DNA of 46,525 nt from Verrucomicrobiota bacterium (GTDB lineage Bacteria; Verrucomicrobiota; Verrucomicrobiia; JADLBR01), in the NCBI GenBank assembly GCA_029560585.1, contig JAKQKQ010000017.1, positions 1-46,525 of the forward strand. Direction: 5' to 3'. Position numbers and translations under genes: made by a program. This document shows, one piece after another, positions 28,078-37,018 of this stretch (within the stretch, counting starts at the first letter, position 1; each line of letters opens with the position of its first letter). The notes beneath the pieces were generated by a model. That model saw only the letters and a list, made by a program, of their open reading frames with translations. It had not been told where the DNA came from and ran no database searches.

Positions 28078-29727
28078 ATGAATGCCGTGATGACAACCTC
28101 CTCCACAGCACGCCTCCGACTCTGGATGGATAACCCCAACGAAACGGGGGCCTTCCTCGCCCTGCTGATCGTGGCGCTGCTGGCAGTCGCGTGCCACACA
28201 GTCAAGAAAGCCCTGAACGTCAAAGGGCCCGGCAGGGACATGGGCGGCACCGCCGCGTGTTCGTTGACTTCCATCGGCGGACCCAGATTCCGCGCGGCCT
28301 TGCTCGCATGGTCTTCCCTCGCGATCGCCTTGACCCTTGCATGGGCCCTCGCCACGACTCAATCCCGCGGTGCCCTCGCGGCTCTCGGTGCGGGCCTCCT
28401 TTCTCTCGGCCTCGCGTGGCGGCGTCTCCCGCTCCTGCGCTGGCTGCCGATCGCCATTTTCGGGATGTCCTCGGCAATCTTCGCCATCGGTCCCGGTGGA
28501 TCCCGCATCGCACGCGCCGCCACTGGGACGGATCGCTCCGTCATCACCCGCACCGAAGTATATTCCGCCATACCACGGATGGCTGCGGCCGCACCATTTG
28601 GCTGGGGCCTCGGCCATGCCGGAGAGGCCTACGCCGATTGGTTTCAATCACCGCGGGAACGACACAACTTCAAGCACCTTCTCGGCTCGCACGCCACTCT
28701 CCTTGTCGAGGTCGGCTGGCTCCCCGCAATCCTGACTGCCGCCCTCTGCTGCGTGGCGCTCGCCGCCTGCTTTTCGAGACACAGGGCCCAGAACAGTGGC
28801 AGCGGCGTCCCGGCTCTGTCTCAGGGGCCGGACGCCTCCACAGCCCCGCCTGTCATGGCGCCCCTCGCATCCTGCCTCGCCTGCCCACAGGCCGCGGGCG
28901 CCATGCTCGTGACATTCCTCGTCGCCGGGGCCGTCAACCACGTCGCCCTCGACCCGTTTGTTTGTGCCCTCGGCATTCTTCCAGCCCTGATGTCTCTCGC
29001 AAGAACAGACCTTCATCTCTCGCGCCCCGCGCTTGCCTTCGCTGCCTCGCTCGGGGCAGCCTTCCCCGCCTGCGCCATCGCAATCGGTTTCCTCCGCACC
29101 GGCAGACCTCCCATCCACCGCTCCCTCGATGGCTCCGTTTCCCTCGGTGACCGCGGCGCCCACACCCTCACTCTCGCCCACCCCGATCCCCGCGTCACCG
29201 GTTCCGCTCCCGGTAGGGAATTGCGCGCGGCATTGGCGACGCTCGCCCAACAGGATTCAGCCACGAGGGACGTTGGGCGTTTGATGCTGAAGGCCGACTG
29301 TTGGACGTCGCTTCGGGTCCTTCCGCCTGACCCCGCCTCCCCGCCAACGTCCATCCCCGCTCTCCTCCTCACCGGCCGGGCGGAAGGCATGACCGCCGAA
29401 TGGCTCCGCGCGGCCAACCGAATCGTTTGGATCAATCCGCCCTCGCCCGATGCCATCCCACCCGACCTCGCGCGGGCGCTCCGGGAGGTTGCGGATGACA
29501 AACGCCTTTCGATCCTCGCCGGGGAACTTCTCGGACCCGATTACTTCAACGCATGGCGCGGCGCCATGGGCCCGGCCAACCACTCCTGCCTCACCTCATG
29601 GCCCGGCCGCGGCCAGCTCGTCCCGGATTTCCCCCGACGCGCGCTCCTCCTGGCGGCCGACACCTCGCCAGAGCGAATCACGCAACTCCTTTCATCCAAA
29701 GACAACACCGGACAACTCAAACAATAG
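28078..29727 (+). CDS. O-antigen ligase/polymerase-like membrane protein lacking the usual N-terminal half
   Basis: This 549-residue protein has about eight hydrophobic segments up to residue 345, then a soluble C-terminal part of about 200 residues. NPNETGAFLALL followed by helices and ATTQSRGA matches the Wzy_C (O-antigen ligase) family, where such blocks sit in the middle of the protein after several helices. Here they begin near residue 20, so the first half of a normal family member is absent. The start ATG directly follows the previous stop. Family members join or polymerise glycans at the periplasmic face. The gene could be a 5'-truncated remnant or a reduced variant; the tight operon position argues for continued expression. 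Confidence 0.65.
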   Translation: MNAVMTTSSTARLRLWMDNPNETGAFLALLIVALLAVACHTVKKALNVKGPGRDMGGTAACSLTSIGGPRFRAALLAWSSLAIALTLAWALATTQSRGALAALGAGLLSLGLAWRRLPLLRWLPIAIFGMSSAIFAIGPGGSRIARAATGTDRSVITRTEVYSAIPRMAAAAPFGWGLGHAGEAYADWFQSPRERHNFKHLLGSHATLLVEVGWLPAILTAALCCVALAACFSRHRAQNSGSGVPALSQGPDASTAPPVMAPLASCLACPQAAGAMLVTFLVAGAVNHVALDPFVCALGILPALMSLARTDLHLSRPALAFAASLGAAFPACAIAIGFLRTGRPPIHRSLDGSVSLGDRGAHTLTLAHPDPRVTGSAPGRELRAALATLAQQDSATRDVGRLMLKADCWTSLRVLPPDPASPPTSIPALLLTGRAEGMTAEWLRAANRIVWINPPSPDAIPPDLARALREVADDKRLSILAGELLGPDYFNAWRGAMGPANHSCLTSWPGRGQLVPDFPRRALLLAADTSPERITQLLSSKDNTGQLKQ

Positions 29728-29737
29728 TAAACCCATT

Positions 29738-30088
29738 ATGAAAACAAACCACACACCCAACGCCATCCGCCTCTCCGCCTGCCTGCTCATCGCAATGGTG
29801 GCAGCCACTATCGCGACATACGGCGGCATGGACTGCAATCCCCTGCCAACACCCCCAACGAATCCTGCCGAACGCGGCTCCAGAGAAGAGCACTTTTCCT
29901 CACGAATCTTACTACCGATGACGGCGTTCGGCCAATCCACCGCCGGGACGCAGGCCGCTGGACGCACGAATCACGCCCTTGTGGCCACTCCCCCGAAACC
30001 CGCGGCCAGCGCAGCCGCGACCTCAGCCGTGATGATACCAACGCCGAAACCCACCGCTCTCGCCACGGCCAAAACCCAGTCGCGGTGA
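29738..30088 (+). CDS. Small secreted Ala/Pro/Thr-rich protein
   Basis: This is a 116-residue protein starting 10 nt after the membrane protein gene. Residues 11-27 (RLSACLLIAMVAATIAT) form a Sec signal or anchor. The remainder is low-complexity, rich in Ala, Pro and Thr, with no catalytic motif. It lies 60 nt upstream of the RHS gene. It could be a small cell-surface or chaperone-like partner, but there is no direct support, and a non-functional reading frame cannot be excluded. Confidence 0.5.
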   Translation: MKTNHTPNAIRLSACLLIAMVAATIATYGGMDCNPLPTPPTNPAERGSREEHFSSRILLPMTAFGQSTAGTQAAGRTNHALVATPPKPAASAAATSAVMIPTPKPTALATAKTQSR

Positions 30089-30148
30089 CCCATCGCTCAA
30101 TGACCGAACATCATCAGCGCAGATCAACCCAAACGAACGAGTCATACC

Positions 30149-33100
30149 ATGAAATACCACCGACGCCTCATGCGCCTTACTTCAGCCACGGCACGTCCCA
30201 CCAACCCTTCAGTATCCCCAACGGTCAACAAACGGACCACTCCGCACCCGTCCGTCTCACGGGTCAATCGCTCGTGCCGAACGACCGCATTTCTCGCGGC
30301 CATAGCGCTCTTTCCCTGTGCCGCTCGCGCCATCGATGTCACATGGGAACCCCAGAGTCCCACGATCGGTTTTGCATCCCAGGAGGGCACGGCCTTCTAC
30401 AGCCTCGACATGCGCGACATCGACCTCGGCAACGGCCTGAGGGTGCCCCTGCGGTTCGTCTTCGACAGCGCGGCGACCATCTCCCCGGCCACGGCCACCA
30501 ATGGCGTGCCGGAGGGCGATGACTTCCGGAAAATGCGTTTCCTCAGCAGCCAGTCCTATGGCTGGGTCGGCTGGGGCTGCGCGCCGCTGGAGGCCTGCAT
30601 CGCGCAGGTGCGAGAAGACCAGTACAAGGTCCTCTACCCCAACGGACGCGTCGGTTACCTGCAGCAAAGCACGGTCGACCAGCAGGGCAATCCCTTGCCG
30701 GCAGGGCAGTCGCGCCTCTACTCCCAGCACATGCGCTGGGAGGGCACCGTCGATGGCGACGAAATCACGTTGACTCGATGGGACGGCTGGCGCGTCGTAT
30801 TCGAAAATGGGCGCATTGAGTCCATGCGCACCGACAAGGGCCGCACGTTCCTCTGGGAACGCCTCGGCCCCGACACCAAAACCTCCCGAATTTACGAGCC
30901 ATCCACCAGCACCACATTCCTCCAGGCCACGTATGGCGCCGATGGCCGCGTCGCCACCATCCAGGTCAACGGTGACACCTACACCCTCGCCTTCGATGGC
31001 AGTGGAGCCAACAGCCACCTCACCCGCATCACCCATCCCGACGGCGATGTGGACGCATTCGGCCTTTTGACCGGCCCTTCCCCAGTCATGAACCACACAA
31101 ACCACTTCGGCGTCGCGCTCACGCTCGCGTGGAATCCCACCAACCGCTGCGCGATCACCTCCGATGGCAAGTGGTCCTATGCGGTCCAGCATGTCGCCCA
31201 ACCCGGATGGGCGGAGGAACGCGGCCAGATCTATAACCTGCCATCTATCGAGATGACCCGCCCCGCCACCGGAGAAAAAATCAAACTCCAGTCCCAGGAG
31301 GGCAACACCACGGAAACGTTTACTGCCATCGATGACACAAAGATCGTCCGCTATTCCTACGAGGCCCAGGGACCCGTCAATGGCAAGTTGTACAAGATCG
31401 TCCAAACACAGGGGACGACGAATACCGTCCTCTACCGGGCGGACTACGATGCCGCCAACGGTCGCGTGCTGCGCACTTTCGATGCCCTGGGACGAACCAC
31501 TCTCTACACCTGGGAAAACCAGACCAACGCCCACCGGTTCGCACCGGCCCGGAAAAGGACGGTCACCAATCCTGCGGGCGAGATCCGCACGACCGAATAC
31601 GACGTCGAGGGCCGCCCCATCCTCTTTACCGATGCGGCCGGCGTACAACGCCGTATCGAACGCGACGAGCGCGGCCGTCCCATCCGCATCTACAACGATG
31701 CCAACACCCTCGTCCGGCAAATCACGTACAACAACCTCGACCGCGTCCTCACCGATACGCGTATCGATAACGGGGTCTCCCGCACCTGGACCTACGACTA
31801 TGCGGAACATGATGGCGAGAGCCTCCTCACACGCATCACGTCGCCCGAGGGCGTCGTCATCGAATACGACTACAACAACCGAGGCAACGCCATCGGGGTG
31901 CGCCGCGCCGGCGGACAGTGGACATTCACGCGCAACGCCGATACCCAGCGAATCGAGATGATCAAGGACTCGTACCTGTCACCGACCCGGTTCGAGTACG
32001 ACGCGCAAGGCAATCTCACCAAAGTCACCGACCCGTTGAACCATTCAATCGAGATCGGCTATGACGATCTCGACATGCCCAACCTCCTCCACGACGCCCT
32101 CGGCGCCGAGGCTCATCTCGCGTGGAACGCCGATCGCTCGTGGAAGACCATCGATGACTTCCGCAACAAGCGCTACACGGCAAAACACGACCACGCCGCC
32201 GCAGCGATTGGTGAGGCCGCCTCAGGGATGTTTCCCGTCACCCAGCCCGCGATCCGTTCCGGTTCCTACATGCGCGAGCAGGATCGCCTGGAGGTGGAAT
32301 TCACGTTCCCCGACGGTGCCAAGGACCAGCGCACCTTTGACGCCAACCGCGACATCGCCCAGTGGCAGGCCCGCGGCGCCCAGGCCACGGCGGCGTACTC
32401 GCGCGATGCCGCCGGACGCATCGCCCAAATCGACTGGAGCCACCTGGGCCGCAACGGCTCGATCACCTTCGGCTACACGAATGCCCAACTGATAGCAGCC
32501 TCGGCCCAATCGGCCGGTGTCACGATCTCCCATACCTTCGGCTACGACGCCGAGGCCCGCCTCGCATCGCTCGCCCAAAACGGACGCACGGCCCAGATGA
32601 CGTACTATGCCGACGGCTCGCTCAAGGAGATCGTTTACCCCACCGGCATGCATGTGCTGTACCGCTATAACGCGGATGGCAACATCTCCGAGATCAAGAA
32701 GGACGGCGTCACCCTGGCCTCATATCAATACGACACCCACGGCCGCCGATCCCTCCGCACGCTTGCGAACGGCCTGTCCACCTCCTACGTTTATGACGAC
32801 GTGAGTCGGCTGACGGATCAGGCGCTGGCGGGAAGCGGGGGCACGCTCCGGCAATGGCACTACGGCTTCGACGCCGCGGGGAACCGCTCGTGGACCGTCT
32901 ACGGCGCCATGACCAACGCCATCGGCGACGCCTACCGCCACGACGCCATGGGCCAGATCACCGGCGTCAAGTACGACGCCGCCAACGCCCCCGCCGGCTA
33001 CGACGCCGCCCAGGCCGCCCAAGGCGAAACCTTTACCTACGATGACGCCGGGAACCGATTGCAGAGCACCTTCAACGGCCAGGCCACCACCTACACCGTC

Positions 33101-34060
33101 GATGACCTCAACCGCTACACCGCACTCTCCGGCGGCATGAGCGCATCGCTCAACTACAACGCCCGCGGGGACCTCCTCGGCTGGTCCGGCTGGTCCTACG
33201 CCCACGACGCCTGGGGTCACATCATCGAGGCCTCCAAACCCTCGACCGGAGAAACCATCCGCTACCACTACGACGCCTTCGGGCAACGAGCCGGGAAGAC
33301 GGTCGGCTCAGGTGCCCCCGTCTGGTATTTGCATCACGAGGACGACCTCATCGAGGAATTCGATACGGCCACCCAATACGCCGTCTCCTACATCTTCGAG
33401 CCGGGCATCGACCGACCGCTCGCCCGCGTCGACCACACCACGGGCCAGATCGTGTACTACCACGCCGACTTCCTCGGCAGCACCGTCGCCCTCAGCGATG
33501 CCTCCGGTAACGTCGTCGAGGAGTACCGCTACGAGGTCTTCGGTGCACCCACCCTCTTCGACGCCTCCCACTCCACCCTCGCCACCTCCGCCTTCGGCAA
33601 CCGCTTCCTGTTCACCGGTCGGGAATGGGACGCCGAGACGGGGTTGTACCACTACCGGGCCAGGGCGTATGCGGCCGAGGTGGGGAGGTTTCTTGCTGGG
33701 GATCCGGTTCGGTTTCTGGGCAAAGATTCGAACTTGAATCGTTATGTCCAAAACGCCGCCCTCGGTTGGAGGGACCCATCGGGCACTAACCCGGTGGCTG
33801 ACTTTCTCAAAGGGGTTCTCATTGACCACATCCTCAACGAGCTTAAGGAGGCGGGCGAGGAGGCACGCAAGCATGGACCGAGCCGCGAAATGTGCGAGCC
33901 CACCGGAACCGATCAAAACGCGCCCCCCAACCAAGCGCAATCCCCAACTCCCACACAACCGGACCCTCAAGACTCCCAAGGGACCCAATCGTCCGATCCC
34001 TCCAGCAGCGAAACAACCGGGAACATGCCCCCCGGTTCCGCAACCGCACCCGAATTCTAA
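30149..34060 (+). CDS. RHS-repeat protein with Sec signal and low-complexity C-terminal tail
   Basis: This 1303-residue protein has a hydrophobic signal at about residues 44-60 (AFLAAIALFPCAARA). Residues from about 300 onward carry many YD-type repeats (YDxxGR-like) that build the RHS shell. The RHS-associated core (LYHYRARAYAAEVGRFLAGDP) lies around 1166-1187 and ends with WRDPSG near 1212. The remaining 90 residues are a variable tip: a short amphipathic helix (ILNELKEAGEEARKHG) then a Pro/Gln/Ser/Thr-rich tail ending SATAPEF. The tip shows no recognised nuclease, deaminase or protease motif. No VgrG, PAAR or type VI genes are nearby, so export is probably by Sec. A CPBP-like membrane protein gene follows. 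Confidence 0.93.
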   Translation: MKYHRRLMRLTSATARPTNPSVSPTVNKRTTPHPSVSRVNRSCRTTAFLAAIALFPCAARAIDVTWEPQSPTIGFASQEGTAFYSLDMRDIDLGNGLRVPLRFVFDSAATISPATATNGVPEGDDFRKMRFLSSQSYGWVGWGCAPLEACIAQVREDQYKVLYPNGRVGYLQQSTVDQQGNPLPAGQSRLYSQHMRWEGTVDGDEITLTRWDGWRVVFENGRIESMRTDKGRTFLWERLGPDTKTSRIYEPSTSTTFLQATYGADGRVATIQVNGDTYTLAFDGSGANSHLTRITHPDGDVDAFGLLTGPSPVMNHTNHFGVALTLAWNPTNRCAITSDGKWSYAVQHVAQPGWAEERGQIYNLPSIEMTRPATGEKIKLQSQEGNTTETFTAIDDTKIVRYSYEAQGPVNGKLYKIVQTQGTTNTVLYRADYDAANGRVLRTFDALGRTTLYTWENQTNAHRFAPARKRTVTNPAGEIRTTEYDVEGRPILFTDAAGVQRRIERDERGRPIRIYNDANTLVRQITYNNLDRVLTDTRIDNGVSRTWTYDYAEHDGESLLTRITSPEGVVIEYDYNNRGNAIGVRRAGGQWTFTRNADTQRIEMIKDSYLSPTRFEYDAQGNLTKVTDPLNHSIEIGYDDLDMPNLLHDALGAEAHLAWNADRSWKTIDDFRNKRYTAKHDHAAAAIGEAASGMFPVTQPAIRSGSYMREQDRLEVEFTFPDGAKDQRTFDANRDIAQWQARGAQATAAYSRDAAGRIAQIDWSHLGRNGSITFGYTNAQLIAASAQSAGVTISHTFGYDAEARLASLAQNGRTAQMTYYADGSLKEIVYPTGMHVLYRYNADGNISEIKKDGVTLASYQYDTHGRRSLRTLANGLSTSYVYDDVSRLTDQALAGSGGTLRQWHYGFDAAGNRSWTVYGAMTNAIGDAYRHDAMGQITGVKYDAANAPAGYDAAQAAQGETFTYDDAGNRLQSTFNGQATTYTVDDLNRYTALSGGMSASLNYNARGDLLGWSGWSYAHDAWGHIIEASKPSTGETIRYHYDAFGQRAGKTVGSGAPVWYLHHEDDLIEEFDTATQYAVSYIFEPGIDRPLARVDHTTGQIVYYHADFLGSTVALSDASGNVVEEYRYEVFGAPTLFDASHSTLATSAFGNRFLFTGREWDAETGLYHYRARAYAAEVGRFLAGDPVRFLGKDSNLNRYVQNAALGWRDPSGTNPVADFLKGVLIDHILNELKEAGEEARKHGPSREMCEPTGTDQNAPPNQAQSPTPTQPDPQDSQGTQSSDPSSSETTGNMPPGSATAPEF

Positions 34061-34142
34061 GCCAGAGTCGAGTGAATATGGAACGCACACCGATCCGATC
34101 CAGCGCTGTGTGGATCACCCGCAAGAATGGCATGGCCAGCCC

Positions 34143-34652
34143 GTGCGTATAATAAGACGAATCCTCTCCGCGCTGTCAGACACGGATCAACCGCTCATCG
34201 GGTACGCTTTCAAAGCGGCTCTGATATCGGTTGTTCCGAGTCTGGTGGTCGGCTTTGTGGCGTTACCCCTACTCCCCGGCACGCCTCTTCCAATTCAACT
34301 TGACATCCACACCGGTCCGATGCTGTTCGGAATTGCCGTCCTCGTTTCCCCCTGGCTGGAAACTCTCCTCATGTGGCCCGTGCTCTGGCTGCTCGGTCGC
34401 TTGACACGTAATCCGATCCATCAGGCACTGATGTCCACCGCCTTTTGGGCACTCCTCCATGCGATCCGGCGCCCAGCGCGCGCGCTCTGCGTGGCGTGGG
34501 GATTCTTTGTCTTTTCAGTCTGCTTTCTCGCCTGGAAAAGACGCTCGACTGGATCCGCTCTGCTGGCGACGGGCTTTACGCATTCATTCGACAATCTATT
34601 TATTCTCATGGCCTGGGCAGCCACTGAAGGCAACGGCTGTGGAACTGATTGA
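34143..34652 (+). CDS. CPBP-like intramembrane protease family protein, copy 1
   Basis: This 169-residue membrane protein has four to five helices. Residues in the order expected for CPBP/Abi proteases are visible: a Glu in PWLETLLMWP, FWALLH, and the final HSFDN. The first motif is E-T instead of the usual E-E, so activity may be altered. I chose GTG 34143 because it matches the N-terminus of the second copy (both read x-D-Q-P-x-x-G-Y about 20 residues in). It follows the RHS gene by 82 nt. In bacteria such proteins serve in prenyl-type processing, self-immunity and defence. Linkage to the RHS tail suggests an immunity or processing partner, which is inference. Confidence 0.72.
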   Translation: MRIIRRILSALSDTDQPLIGYAFKAALISVVPSLVVGFVALPLLPGTPLPIQLDIHTGPMLFGIAVLVSPWLETLLMWPVLWLLGRLTRNPIHQALMSTAFWALLHAIRRPARALCVAWGFFVFSVCFLAWKRRSTGSALLATGFTHSFDNLFILMAWAATEGNGCGTD

Positions 34653-34752
34653 TGCGCCGAAGCCGTCAACATCGGAGACCATCCGCTGCCACTACGACGC
34701 CTTCGGGCCGCGCGCCGGAAAGACCGTCGGCACCGGAGCGCCCACCTGGTAC
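34648..34752 (+). pseudogene. RHS fragment A (internal piece)
   Basis: The frame reads PKPSTSETIRCHYDAFG followed by RAGKTVGTGAPTWY, matching the RHS gene at about 33233-33330 (KPSTGETIRYHYDAFG..RAGKTVGSGAPVWY). Homology then breaks off and the frame ends at 34830. It has no start of its own and overlaps the last codons of the CPBP-like gene. This is debris of an RHS gene left by recombination. Confidence 0.85.
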
Positions 34753-34899
34753 CCGGGATATGGACTGGCGAATGGGTTGGAATCCGTGGGATTGAAACAA
34801 CTGCCAGGGCCATGTCGATGCCGTTATTAACGAGTATCGTCGGGTCGCAGATGACCGAAACAACGACCGATGATCGACTCTAATCTCCGAAAGTGACCC

Positions 34900-35466
34900 A
34901 TGCAACCCTCCGCATTACATCTCCAGAAATCGCAAATCGCCGCCAAATTTATCATCATGTGCGCTGTGATAATCTCCTGCTTTTCTGCGGCAAGGGCATC
35001 TGGCCTTTGGCGGCTCCTGTTCCCCTCTCGAGATCTGTTCAATCTGCTCGTAAACGAAAACATCGATATCACGTGCATTGGGGCCGCCATCTCCGCTGAT
35101 TTTACACTTAAATATGACGGCCCGTACACGGCAGGGATACTCCTCACAAACTTATCTTCGCCACGAGGTGGCGATGGGATTGCCTTGGCCCTACGCATGC
35201 GCATCGATTTTTCCGATGGCGAGCAATTGAAACATTCCGTAACGTCTGGCGCGCAATACACGCCGTTCATCGGATTGACGGGCAACGCGTTATCGCTCGT
35301 TGAGTTTCGTTCACCTGAAGACGTCCCGAAGGGCAGGCCCATAAAATGTGTGGCCACAATCGTGACGCCCGATGCAAGTCTGGCAAACAAGTACGGCACG
35401 GCCAGCTTCTTTGTCCAGAAGCGGTCTGACAATTATGTAACAGGAAAGAGTCGGGGTGCACCGTAG
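34900..35466 (+). CDS. Low-GC secreted protein of unknown function
   Basis: This 188-residue protein has a Sec-type signal (FIIMCAVIISCFSAARA, about residues 17-33), possibly a lipobox-like LxxC variant but not convincing. The rest is beta-rich, with ADFTLKYDGPYTAGILL, LRMRIDFSDG, LSLVEFRSPEDV and CVATIVTPDA, suggesting one or two beta-sandwich domains. Base composition drops to about half G+C, well below its surroundings, suggesting recent acquisition. It sits between RHS fragments. Such a position is common for immunity genes of polymorphic toxins, but I recognise no immunity family with confidence. Confidence 0.6.
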   Translation: MQPSALHLQKSQIAAKFIIMCAVIISCFSAARASGLWRLLFPSRDLFNLLVNENIDITCIGAAISADFTLKYDGPYTAGILLTNLSSPRGGDGIALALRMRIDFSDGEQLKHSVTSGAQYTPFIGLTGNALSLVEFRSPEDVPKGRPIKCVATIVTPDASLANKYGTASFFVQKRSDNYVTGKSRGAP

Positions 35467-35476
35467 GCGTCTGTGC

Positions 35477-35775
35477 AACCCAGGAGCGGCGGCAGCCTTC
35501 CTCGCCGGATATATTTTCGGAAAACTGACCGAGTGCCTTGAGGACGCAATAAAACATGTTATGGAAGACGCCAAGAGAAACGGGGGGACAGTCCTCACAT
35601 GGGCGACTTAACCGGTGTTAATCAGAATGTACCACCAAACCAGGCGTAGTCGCCTGACACCACGCAATCCGATCCCAATGGCAATGAAACCCAAGACTCT
35701 GGACAGTCGGGCCCGTTCAGCAGCGAAACAACCGGGAACATGCCTTCCGGTTCAGTCACGGCCCCTGAATTTTAG
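35477..35775 (+). pseudogene. RHS fragment B: decayed second copy of the RHS C-terminal tip
   Basis: The first frame reads NPGAAAAFLAGYIFGKL followed by KRNGGT, comparable to the NPVADFLKGVLIDHIL...RKHGPS start of the RHS tip, and ends at a TAA. A shifted frame continues TGVNQNVPPNQA, then a TAG stands where the intact gene has CAG, and the same frame goes on to SSETTGNMPSGSVTAPEF and stop, nearly identical to the intact tail (SSETTGNMPPGSATAPEF). One frameshift and one nonsense change therefore separate it from a full tip. It lies just upstream of the second CPBP-like gene. Confidence 0.88.
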
Positions 35776-35835
35776 GCCTAATTACAGGACGGCTGCAACC
35801 GCTTAGACGCAATATCATTGTACCGATGATGGCCC

Positions 35836-36384
35836 ATGATGGCGGACAAACGCAGCAGAACTGTATCACGAATGAAGCCGGTTCTTTCCTGGCTTCGCGA
35901 TAGATTGGCGAATACGGATCAACCGGTAGTGGGTTACGCTATCACGGCAGCCCTCATATCGTTTGTTCCCAGTTATGCGATCGGCCTCTTGGTTTCACCT
36001 CTGTTGGTCGACATAGCGCCTCCGTTTGCAGTCGAAAGGCACCTAAACCCCCTCGGATTTGTTATGATGGTTCTCGTCGGTCCTTCGGTTGAAACGGTGC
36101 TTATGTGGCCAATGCTATCGTTGTTCGGCCGCATGACCCGAGAGCCGACGCGGCAGGTGATCGTATCAACCGTCTTCTGGGCAATCCTGCACGGAATAGC
36201 GCACCCTCTGTGGGGCTTTCTCATTTCATGGCCATTCTTTGTTTTCTCGATGGCTTTTGTCGCCTGGAAGAAGCGCTCGGCTCAGGCAGCAATTCTGGCA
36301 ACGGGTTTGACGCACTCATTTCACAATCTTGGGGTTCTAATCAGCATTGCGGCCACAATGGACGGCCCGGCCAACATGCCGTAA
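35836..36384 (+). CDS. CPBP-like intramembrane protease family protein, copy 2
   Basis: This 182-residue membrane protein (or 170 from ATG 35872) is homologous along its whole length to the protein at 34143, with roughly half the residues identical by eye. Equivalent motifs are PSVETVLMWP, FWAILHG and LTHSFHN. The E-T in motif 1 is kept, so it is a subfamily trait rather than decay. It follows a degenerate RHS tip just as copy 1 follows the intact tip. The region is lower in G+C than the island average. The open frame is intact although its RHS partner is broken. Confidence 0.72.
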   Translation: MMADKRSRTVSRMKPVLSWLRDRLANTDQPVVGYAITAALISFVPSYAIGLLVSPLLVDIAPPFAVERHLNPLGFVMMVLVGPSVETVLMWPMLSLFGRMTREPTRQVIVSTVFWAILHGIAHPLWGFLISWPFFVFSMAFVAWKKRSAQAAILATGLTHSFHNLGVLISIAATMDGPANMP

Positions 36385-36496
36385 TGCTGGTTCTCTTTGA
36401 TTTCCGTGGCGGCGATGATTGGAACGTGTTTGCCTGATGATCCCGTGCGATCCCGGTCGCAAACGAAGACGTTTCGGCAGTGGCTATGTTAACGAT

Positions 36497-36997
36497 GACA
36501 TCCGTCCCCACCGCTCCCTCCGCGCCCTTGCCAACGGCCTGCGCACCTCCTGCGCTCATGATACCATGAGCCGGCTGACGGATCAGGTGCTGGTGGGCAT
36601 CGGCGGCACGCTCCGGAAATGCCACTACGGTTTCGACGCCGCCCTCAGCGACAGCTCCGGCAACATTGTCGAGGAATACCGATACGAGGCCTTCGGTTCG
36701 CCCACCATCTTCGACCCGTCTCACTCCACCCTCGCCACCTTTGCGTTCGGTAACCGCTTCCTCTTCACCGGCCACGAGTGGGATGCAGCGACAGGGCTGT
36801 ACCACTACCGGGCAAGGGCGCACTCGGCGGAGATGGGAAAGTTCCTGCAACCGGATCCAATTCGATTTGCCGCAAGCGATCGAAACGCCTACCGCTATGC
36901 ACTCCATTCACCGACATGTTTCCGCGATCCTTTAGGCCTCGATGATGACGGGTGGGATCACATTCCGTGCTTTGGGATCAATAGAACGGCGAGATGA
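36497..36997 (+). pseudogene. RHS fragment C with a precise internal deletion
   Basis: The frame reads RSLRALANGLRTS through CHYGFDAA and then directly LSDSSGNIVEEYRYEAFG, LYHYRARAHSAEMGKF and a short end GINRTAR. In the intact RHS gene the two blocks are separated by about 610 bases (32880-33488); the join lies at a shared CGC. The deletion keeps the frame. The end differs from the intact tip after RDPLGL, so it represents another tip variant, now truncated. There is no proper start or signal peptide. Confidence 0.87.
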
Positions 36998-37018
36998 CGG
37001 ATGCTGCGATGATCGCGA

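Noticed and set aside
27124-28647. Minus-strand open frame of 507 codons opposite the hydrolase and ligase-like genes
   Set aside because: It spans two real genes, has a low-complexity product and shows no motif or start context.
33787-34060. RHS tip as a known nuclease, deaminase or ADP-ribosyltransferase toxin
   Set aside because: The 90 residues are a short amphipathic helix and a Pro/Gln/Ser/Thr-rich tail; no catalytic His, Asp or Cys pattern is seen.
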